Shown one piece after another: positions 51,911 to 57,266 of a stretch of DNA of 57,266 bases (the first letter of the stretch is position 1; each line of letters opens with the position of its first letter). Where the stretch lies: the NCBI GenBank assembly GCA_963642885.1, contig CAVIJI010000011.1:1-57266 (forward strand), in the 5' to 3' direction. Under the pieces are notes generated by a model. That model was not told where the DNA came from, did not search any database, and saw only the letters and a program-made list of their open reading frames with translations. Position numbers and translations under genes: made by a program. The stretch is from UMGS1696 sp963642885. Its GTDB lineage: Bacteria > Bacillota > Clostridia > Oscillospirales > CAG-272.

Positions 51911-51972
51911 GACGATATCGAATCAAGATTAATCCCCGCTCTTAAACCGAAATAATTAAGGCTCGCGATAAT

Positions 51973-52353
51973 ATGAAAAACGACAGGAAATGCTTTAATT
52001 TAATATTCGCACTGCTTATTGTGTGCGTATCTGCGGTGCTTGCCTGCCTTATAGGTATATTGTGGCGCACCGAGTACGCGAAAACGGAAATCGCGAACTC
52101 ATCACACGGGCAGTACAGGATGGTAATATATATGATCGGTGAGCCTGACTGGCCGTACGGAGCAACGCACTGCCGAGCGGATTTATACGAAAAACGGAAA
52201 AAGATATCATCGCGTTCTTTTGATGTAAAAAACGACGGTGCCATAGTGAGTGCGGAAAACTTTGATATTACATGGAGTGACGACGGTGTTACTCTGACGG
52301 TATACGGCTCGGAACAGTTTCCCTCACGTCTTCGATTCGGCTTAACCTCATAA
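51973..52353 (+). CDS. Small membrane-anchored protein (DUF5412-like)
   Basis: 126-residue protein with one N-terminal membrane helix (NLIFALLIVCVSAVLACLIG) and an external domain with MIGEPDWPYGATHCRADLYE, VKNDGAIVSAENFDITWSDD and a final VYGSEQFPSRLRFGL. The pattern recalls DUF5412-type proteins of Firmicutes, but I am not sure of the match. Function unknown. It is convergent with thrS across a terminator. Confidence 0.65.
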   Translation: MKNDRKCFNLIFALLIVCVSAVLACLIGILWRTEYAKTEIANSSHGQYRMVIYMIGEPDWPYGATHCRADLYEKRKKISSRSFDVKNDGAIVSAENFDITWSDDGVTLTVYGSEQFPSRLRFGLTS

Positions 52354-52354
52354 A

Positions 52355-52400
52355 GCAAAACGGCTGACCTCTTATCTTACGAGAGATCAGCCGTTGATTA
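52355..52400. terminator. Terminator between the small membrane protein gene and thrS
   Basis: AACGGCTGA (52359-52367) pairs with TCAGCCGTT (52387-52395), inner TCT/AGA; TTTTGCTTT follows on the minus strand after thrS. Confidence 0.78.
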
Positions 52401-52413
52401 TTTTATCTTAGGT

Positions 52414-54309
52414 TTATCTTACCTTATTTTTGATTTCTTCGAGAGCCTGTGCGATGAATTCTTCTGTCTTTACAGCGCCCTTATCCTCGCCGGATCTTGT
52501 ACGAACCGAAACGGAACCGTCGGTCTTTTCTCTTTCGCCGACAACAAGCATATAAGGAGTCTTCTGAAGCTGAGCTTCACGAATCTTATAACCGATTTTT
52601 TCGTTTCTGTCATCAAGGTGTACTCTGATGCCTGCTTCATCGAGCTTCTTCGCAACCTCGGCACCGTAATCGTTGAACGAGTTGGATACGGGAAGTACCT
52701 CAACCTGTACGGGAGAGAGCCAAAGCGGGAACGCGCCTGCGAAGTGCTCTGTGATTACGCCGATAAATCTTTCGATGGAGCCGAGAACCACGCGGTGAAT
52801 CATAACGGGACGGTGCTTTTCATTGTCCGCGCCTGTGTATTCAAGCTCGAATCTTTCGGGAAGCTGCATATCGAGCTGAATTGTTCCGCACTGCCATGTT
52901 CTGCCGAGGCAGTCGGAAAGGTGGAAGTCAAGCTTCGGGCCGTAGAATGCGCCGTCGCCTTCGTTGATAACATAAGTCTTGCCCATTTCGCTTACCGCTT
53001 CCTTAAGTGTTTCGGTAGCGAAATCCCAGTCCTTAATGTCACCCATATGGTCTTCGGGCATTGTGGAAACTTCTATTTCATATGTAAGTCCGAATACCGA
53101 GTATACCTCATCGAACAGTCTTACGACGTTCTTTATTTCGTCCTTCATCTGATCCCATGTCATAAAGATATGAGCATCATCCTGTGTGAAGCAGCGTACT
53201 CTGAACAAACCGTGAAGTGCACCGGAAAGCTCATGACGGTGTACCAAACCGAGTTCGCCCACACGGAGAGGCAAATCGCGGTACGAATGAGGCTGGAGCT
53301 TGTATACGAGCATTCCGCCGGGACAGTTCATCGGCTTAATAGCGAAGTCTGTACCGTCGATAACGGTTGTATACATATTTTCCTTGTAGTGATCCCAGTG
53401 TCCCGAACGCTCCCAAAGCTGACGGTTGAGCATCATAGGAGTACTGATTTCAACATAGCCGTATCTCTTATGTACTTCTCTCCAGTACTCGATAAGAGTG
53501 TTGCGGAGAACCATTCCCTTGGGAAGGAAGAACGGGAAGCCGGGGCCTTCATCAAGGATAGCGAACAGACCGAGCTCCTTGCCGAGCTTTCTGTGGTCGC
53601 GTTTCTTTGCCTCTTCAATCATATCGAGGTAAGTCTTAAGTGCTTCCTTTGTTGTGAAAGCGGTACCGTAAATTCTCTGCAGTACCTTATTCTTGGCGTC
53701 TCCTCTCCAATAAGCGGAGTTGCAGCTTGTAAGCTTGAAGGCTTTGATTGCGCCTGTGGAGAAAAGGTGAGGACCTGCGCAAAGGTCTGTGAATTCGCCC
53801 ATCTTATAGAACGAAATAACGGCATCCTCGGGAAGGTCGTTGATAAGCTCAACCTTATAGGGTTCATCCTTCATGAGCTCGAGAGCCTGTTCTCTCGGAA
53901 GCGTGAATCGCTCCATTTTAGCGTTTTCCTTAACGATTTTCTTCATCTCCGCCTCGAGTTTTTCGAGAACGTCGGGAGTGAAGGTAACGTCGGAATCAAA
54001 ATCATAGTAGAAGCCGTTTTCGATGGCGGGACCGATTGTAAGCTTTACCTCGGGATAAAGTCTCTTTACGGCAGCGGCCAAAACGTGGGACGCGGTGTGA
54101 CGAAGTACATGAGCGCCGTCCTTGTCTTCGAATGTAAGAAGCTCAACAGCGGCATCACTGTCGATAAGTGTTGTAAGATCGGAAACAACTCCGTTTATTC
54201 TGCAGGCGAGTACGTCACGTGAAATAAGCTCGGCAGCGCGCGCAGCATCATACGCCGTTACGGCAGAATCGAATTGCATCTCTTTCTCTGGAAATTTTAC
54301 GGTAAACAT
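52414..54309 (-). CDS. thrS: Threonyl-tRNA synthetase
   Basis: Class II tRNA synthetase, 631 residues, typical. Domains run: TGS (1-60), editing domain with HTASHVLAAAVKRLYP (HXXXH), catalytic core with STPMMLNRQLWERSGHWDHY, MNCPGGMLVYK (zinc Cys), FRVRCFTQDDAHIF and VVLGSIERFIGVITEHF, then the anticodon-binding domain PVQVEVLPVSNSF. The ATG at 54309 is preferred because GGAGG lies 8 bases upstream; the frame is open to 54351 inside the leader. Expression is governed by a T-box leader. Confidence 0.97.
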   Translation of the reverse strand: MFTVKFPEKEMQFDSAVTAYDAARAAELISRDVLACRINGVVSDLTTLIDSDAAVELLTFEDKDGAHVLRHTASHVLAAAVKRLYPEVKLTIGPAIENGFYYDFDSDVTFTPDVLEKLEAEMKKIVKENAKMERFTLPREQALELMKDEPYKVELINDLPEDAVISFYKMGEFTDLCAGPHLFSTGAIKAFKLTSCNSAYWRGDAKNKVLQRIYGTAFTTKEALKTYLDMIEEAKKRDHRKLGKELGLFAILDEGPGFPFFLPKGMVLRNTLIEYWREVHKRYGYVEISTPMMLNRQLWERSGHWDHYKENMYTTVIDGTDFAIKPMNCPGGMLVYKLQPHSYRDLPLRVGELGLVHRHELSGALHGLFRVRCFTQDDAHIFMTWDQMKDEIKNVVRLFDEVYSVFGLTYEIEVSTMPEDHMGDIKDWDFATETLKEAVSEMGKTYVINEGDGAFYGPKLDFHLSDCLGRTWQCGTIQLDMQLPERFELEYTGADNEKHRPVMIHRVVLGSIERFIGVITEHFAGAFPLWLSPVQVEVLPVSNSFNDYGAEVAKKLDEAGIRVHLDDRNEKIGYKIREAQLQKTPYMLVVGEREKTDGSVSVRTRSGEDKGAVKTEEFIAQALEEIKNKVR

Positions 54310-54349
54310 AATGAACACCTCCGGTTCCGATGTGAAAATACCATACCGC

Positions 54350-54546
54350 ACAAAAATAAAAAGCCGCGGTACAGAACTTGTCGGGGTGCGAAAAAAGATC
54401 GCACGGTTCCACCCGAGCTTTTAACTCAATTTATTTAAAATGTAAAGCCGTTTTATTCGGCAGGGTGGTGCCATAACGTCTCCTTGCCGAAACTTTTCAG
54501 CTACTGTTTCTCTCTGTATGCGGTGCGGCGTACGGTATATCCCTTA
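54350..54546 (-). promoter_or_regulatory. T-box riboswitch leader of thrS
   Basis: In the minus-strand transcript an AGAGAG-containing Stem I comes first, then the T-box sequence GGGTGGAACCGTGCG (plus 54400-54414) and a large terminator hairpin (GGTGGAAC...GTTCTGTACC and GTGCGA/TCGCAC) ending in TTTTTATTTTT (plus 54352-54362). Uncharged tRNA-Thr would favour the antiterminator. A Thr specifier codon ACC may be the one in GGCACCACCC (about plus 54464-54473); this is tentative. Confidence 0.88.
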
Positions 54547-54552
54547 GTCCAA

Positions 54553-54581
54553 ATTATACCACCGCGAAATAATTTTGTCAA
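54553..54581 (-). promoter_or_regulatory. Promoter of T-box/thrS
   Basis: On the minus strand TTGACA (plus 54576-54581), 17-bp spacer, TATAAT (plus 54553-54558). Confidence 0.88.
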
Positions 54582-54622
54582 GTGCGGTGTATTTGAATTT
54601 TAGAAAAAATTCAAAATAGGTA

Positions 54623-54651
54623 TTGACAAACGCTCTGTCAAGTGCTATAAT
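54623..54651 (+). promoter_or_regulatory. Promoter of tRNA-Pro
   Basis: TTGACA (54623-54628), 17-bp spacer, TATAAT (54646-54651); divergent from the thrS promoter. Confidence 0.88.
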
Positions 54652-54681
54652 GATAAAGCTGTCGGGAACAACATTCCCTAT

Positions 54682-54754
54682 CTGGGTGTGGCGCAGTTGG
54701 GAGCGCGCTACCTTGGGGTGGTAGAGGCCGCTGGTTCAAGTCCAGTCACTCAGA
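54682..54754 (+). tRNA. tRNA-Pro (GGG)
   Basis: 73-base tRNA. Acceptor CTGGGTG pairs with CACTCAG (one wobble), the D arm is GCGC/GCGC, the anticodon stem CTACC/GGTAG encloses loop TTGGGGT with anticodon GGG, and the T-loop is TTCAAGT. CCA is not encoded. Followed at once by a terminator. Confidence 0.95.
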
Positions 54755-54757
54755 TAA

Positions 54758-54792
54758 CAAAAACCTTGGCGTATTCGTCAAGGTTTTTTTGT
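54758..54792 (+). terminator. Terminator after tRNA-Pro
   Basis: AAAAACCTTG (54759-54768) pairs with CAAGGTTTTT (54779-54788) with extra Ts behind. Confidence 0.9.
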
Positions 54793-54835
54793 TGCTCTTT
54801 TACGGGCACTCTGATATTAATTTCCCGCCAAGCCG

Positions 54836-54868
54836 AAAAGAGGACGCCGCGTACGGTGTCCTCTTTTT
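54836..54868. terminator. Terminator after the EamA gene
   Basis: AAAAGAGGAC (54836-54845) pairs with GTCCTCTTTT (54858-54867); T-runs form on both strands. It lies just beyond the stop of the minus-strand EamA gene. Confidence 0.82.
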
Positions 54869-54884
54869 ACTGTAAAATTTTCGT

Positions 54885-55829
54885 TCACGCGGGAATCATA
54901 AACAGCGTTATGCCGACTACGGTCAGCGCGAGGCTGATGATATTGTTCCTGCCGATTTTTTCACGGAAGCAAATACGTCCGAGAACGGCGGTCAGGAAAA
55001 TCACGATTCCCGAAAGCAGCGGATACTGAATCGATGAATCCATCGTTATGGCACAGCGAAGCGAGAAAATATTTCCGAGGCCGTTGCACAGTGCGTAGCA
55101 AGCGGTCATGGCGATGCACAAGAGGAAAATCTTCGGTATCATCGGCTTTTCGGACAGCTCGTAGAACACGGTGCGAAACGGCTTCTTGTCTCCGTGGACA
55201 CCGTTCACGGCGGTCATAATGAGCAGACCGACTCCCGTGAGTGTAAGGCAGACAACGGCGTTCAGCAAAACAAACTCGTCCGTACCGATTGCATTCGGAG
55301 AAACCTGATGTGCTTTTGAAACGATACTCACAAGTCCGTTTCCGCAGAACACAACGAGACACGACAGTGTATATTTTATCAAATCGGATACGGAGCGCTT
55401 TTTACCGTACGGATCCTTTTCGAAAAGCGACGGAACAAGAGAGGCACACAGTACGAGTATCCCCGCGATTTTCAACACAGTCACGGGTTCGCCGAGGCCG
55501 ATAATACCGTAGAAGAACGGCAGTACCATACCTCCTGCCAGGCAAAAGCCCGAAGCCACCGAAACCTTACCGTAGCGCATTGCGAAAAGGGACGCAACCG
55601 AGCTCAACAATCCCGACACCGAATAAAGGACGGAATACATCAGTGCTGTACCGTTTACGGCGAAGGAGCGGGTTTTTACGGCGAGATAAGCTGCCATAAA
55701 GAGATATACCGCGAACTGATTCCATATCGAGACCGAGAAGCCTCCGCGTGTGTTTTTTTGGAAGTTTTTCTGAAACAGAAACTGCACGGAGAAAAACAGG
55801 CATGCGATAAGCAAATAAAGAAAATCCAT
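54885..55829 (-). CDS. EamA/DMT family permease
   Basis: 314-residue membrane protein with about ten hydrophobic segments arranged as two EamA halves (about residues 1-135 and 150-314). Text such as LFAMRYGKVSVASGFCLAGG, YGIIGLGEPVTVLKIAGILV and the final NIISLALTVVGITLFMIPA is typical of drug/metabolite transporters. The cargo is not predictable. AAGGAG is 5 bases before the ATG. Single-gene unit. Confidence 0.9.
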   Translation of the reverse strand: MDFLYLLIACLFFSVQFLFQKNFQKNTRGGFSVSIWNQFAVYLFMAAYLAVKTRSFAVNGTALMYSVLYSVSGLLSSVASLFAMRYGKVSVASGFCLAGGMVLPFFYGIIGLGEPVTVLKIAGILVLCASLVPSLFEKDPYGKKRSVSDLIKYTLSCLVVFCGNGLVSIVSKAHQVSPNAIGTDEFVLLNAVVCLTLTGVGLLIMTAVNGVHGDKKPFRTVFYELSEKPMIPKIFLLCIAMTACYALCNGLGNIFSLRCAITMDSSIQYPLLSGIVIFLTAVLGRICFREKIGRNNIISLALTVVGITLFMIPA

Positions 55830-55936
55830 AATAACTCCTTATCGGAAAGCGAGAATAGCAACGCCGTAAGTATAGCACAAACCCGCCGTATTTGCAAGCG
55901 ATATCGAAATATGACAAAATATGACGAAACCGACTT

Positions 55937-57266
55937 TTATCCGATGAGCTTATTCGTCTTTTTTATGTACTTCGCGGGAATAGGACGGTCAAGCTTCCAT
56001 CTTATATTCATCGGACGCGAGCCGTCATGCTTTACATAATCGGCAGTCCCGAGAAAAGTGTAGGCACAGGCTCCGCCGTAGCTGCGGTCAGTCTTAAATT
56101 CACGAACAAACAACAGGATTCGGTTTCCATTTTCCTTATGATGGATATATCGTCTTCCTGTCGCAGAATCTTCCGATGTGGTGCTCTGGCTCTGCCAGTG
56201 AAATAAAGTTTCGCTTATGGAATAATCATTGTACATTGTTGTAGGAGAATAATCCTTATCGGATTTATTCAATGTCACGAAGAAAATGTCCGTCTTTTTG
56301 TCGGGAAGATATTTTACACCCTCACGTACCGTGCTCGGCTTCATAAAATCCATAGCCACAAGAATATGGTCTCGTGTATAGGTACAATATAAATCAAGAG
56401 GACAGTCAAAGCCCAAATCTACAGTTTCATCGATAAAATCAATATGATTAAAACGATACCTCAAAAGTTCAAGCAATTCGCCAAGCATAATCTGACTGTC
56501 CGCGAGTCTGTAAAGATTTTCCAGTACCTCATCGCTGTTCCAGTCATTCACAGTATCGCCCCATACGGTAACATAGAACATTTGAAGCATTCGTTTTTTC
56601 ACATCTGGCAGTTTATCTATATCAACATTTTTAATTTTCGGAAGAAAATCAAGCAAAAATGAGATCAGTCGACGTGAATCGATTACGGTAAGTCTGCCAA
56701 ATGCTTTTGACATTGTTTCCTCGATTGGTTCGGCAAAATCGTTCTTCACCCCTGCCTGCACCGAAAGTCTGGAAAAGCTGTCTTTCGTATAAATACTGCG
56801 TATATCAAGACGATAATAATCCAAAAAGTTTTCAAGTGTAAGTTCTTTACCTGAGTCCTCCGTGAATGATGCAATACGTGAAATCAAACCCGTGCGTAAA
56901 CTGAATGATGCACGGATATTTTCAAGTATATACTTTGCTGCTTTTTTCTCGAGCTGTACATAACAGCCTTTTGGTACAGATACGAAACCATCCTTTATTT
57001 CTTTTTGTAAATTTCCCGATTCACCAGAGAGCAAAGCCGCAAATTTGCCTTCAAAATTGTATTTTTTATTTGCCTGACCGATAAAATCAAGCACTGTCAG
57101 GCACTCCTTTCCTTCTGCTAAACGCAAACCGCGTCCAAGCTGCTGAAGGAAAACCGTTAGTGATTCTGTCGGACGAAGGAACAACACAGTATTTACTTCA
57201 GGAATGTCAACACCTTCGTTATAAATGTCCACTACAAAAATAAACCGTACTTCTCCGCTTGTGAGC
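55937..57266 (-). CDS. DEAD/DEAH helicase with DUF3427, 5' end outside the window
   Basis: Open from the right edge to a stop at 55937, about 443 codons visible. The edge part is the helicase second RecA domain: SGEVRFIFVVDIYNEGVDIP and motif VI FLQQLGRGLRLAEGKECLTV. The remainder (SFSLRTGLISRIASF, a middle YRLDIRSIYTKDSFSR part, then FFVTLNKSDKDYSPTTMYND and ETLFHWQSQS) matches the DUF3427 C-terminal region. Full-length relatives carry an N-terminal PLD-type nuclease or endonuclease domain plus a DEAD helicase and often lie in defence or mobile loci. Base composition looks richer in A/T than its neighbours. The missing N-terminus prevents a firm subtype. Confidence 0.85.
   Translation of the reverse strand, partial: LTSGEVRFIFVVDIYNEGVDIPEVNTVLFLRPTESLTVFLQQLGRGLRLAEGKECLTVLDFIGQANKKYNFEGKFAALLSGESGNLQKEIKDGFVSVPKGCYVQLEKKAAKYILENIRASFSLRTGLISRIASFTEDSGKELTLENFLDYYRLDIRSIYTKDSFSRLSVQAGVKNDFAEPIEETMSKAFGRLTVIDSRRLISFLLDFLPKIKNVDIDKLPDVKKRMLQMFYVTVWGDTVNDWNSDEVLENLYRLADSQIMLGELLELLRYRFNHIDFIDETVDLGFDCPLDLYCTYTRDHILVAMDFMKPSTVREGVKYLPDKKTDIFFVTLNKSDKDYSPTTMYNDYSISETLFHWQSQSTTSEDSATGRRYIHHKENGNRILLFVREFKTDRSYGGACAYTFLGTADYVKHDGSRPMNIRWKLDRPIPAKYIKKTNKLIG

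Noticed and set aside
52618..54222. 534-codon open frame on the plus strand
   Set aside because: It is entirely antisense to thrS, a clear full-length gene, and has no domain or ribosome binding site; a codon-usage shadow.
54464..54473. GGGTGGTGCC on the plus strand as a second T-box
   Set aside because: It is in the wrong orientation for any gene and lies within the thrS leader; the true T-box sequence is on the minus strand at 54400-54414.

Overview
The window looks like a chromosomal piece of an anaerobic, low-to-mid GC Firmicute of the Clostridia, probably an uncultured gut-type Oscillospirales or Christensenellales relative; this is inferred from content, not from a marker gene. Supporting signs are RNase J, a T-box leader in front of thrS, PurF with a cleavable propeptide, a SpoVB-type flippase, oligoendopeptidase F, a glycyl radical enzyme with its activase, Gram-positive lipoproteins, an APQTG-type surface protein and AGGAGG-type ribosome binding sites. 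Promoters are strikingly uniform: nearly every promoter found is TTGACA/TATAAT-like with exactly 17 bp between the hexamers. Ten Ns at 38147-38156 show a draft assembly, and genes run off both ends.

Layout. 1-8.2 kb: the end of a MetQ/NlpA-type lipoprotein, two solute-binding lipoproteins (one in an operon with a nucleoside hydrolase), PepF and a MOP flippase. 8.2-13.2 kb: a minus-strand operon of a Gfo/Idh oxidoreductase, SbcD and SbcC. 13.2-15.4 kb: pgk-tpiA. 15.7-20.7 kb: plus-strand operon birA, SCP2-like protein, class III aminotransferase, TraX-like protein and HAD phosphatase, then a small lipoprotein. 20.8-25.8 kb: purine operon purB-purA-purC-purF. 25.9-27.1 kb: bioY and a tRNA-Ser gene, divergently transcribed. 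27.1-32.1 kb: an extracytosolic flavin cluster (Tp47-like surface protein, ferric-reductase-like/FMN-binding protein, ApbE, NusG_II protein, Gx transporter) led by a large palindromic leader. 32.2-36 kb: two more solute-binding lipoproteins and an XRE regulator. 36-38.2 kb: a beta-helix protein interrupted by the assembly gap. 38.3-42.9 kb: a candidate structured RNA, then rnj, Dabb, U32 peptidase and uppP. 43-50.7 kb: glycyl radical enzyme and activase, a DUF2961/GH172 protein, a fifth solute-binding lipoprotein and an FGGY kinase. 50.7-57.3 kb: M42 peptidase, small membrane protein, thrS with T-box, tRNA-Pro, an EamA permease and the C-terminal part of a DUF3427 helicase.

How it fits together. 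Most of the window is housekeeping. The accessory part points to carbohydrate uptake and fermentation: five related lipoproteins, DUF2961/GH172, the beta-helix protein, the sugar kinase and the glycyl radical enzyme. No ABC permease or ATPase gene is present for any of the lipoproteins. The flavin cluster suggests surface redox chemistry: ApbE would attach FMN to the SGAT motif of the membrane protein and possibly to a similar motif in the Tp47-like surface protein.

The least expected signals are non-coding or motif-level: a 126-bp quasi-palindrome starting exactly at the predicted +1 of the Tp47 transcript, a promoter-driven rod-shaped RNA candidate of about 165 nt upstream of rnj, operator-like dyads around the bioY and 47.5-kb lipoprotein promoters, and a glycyl radical enzyme whose radical-site signature departs from the usual consensus.
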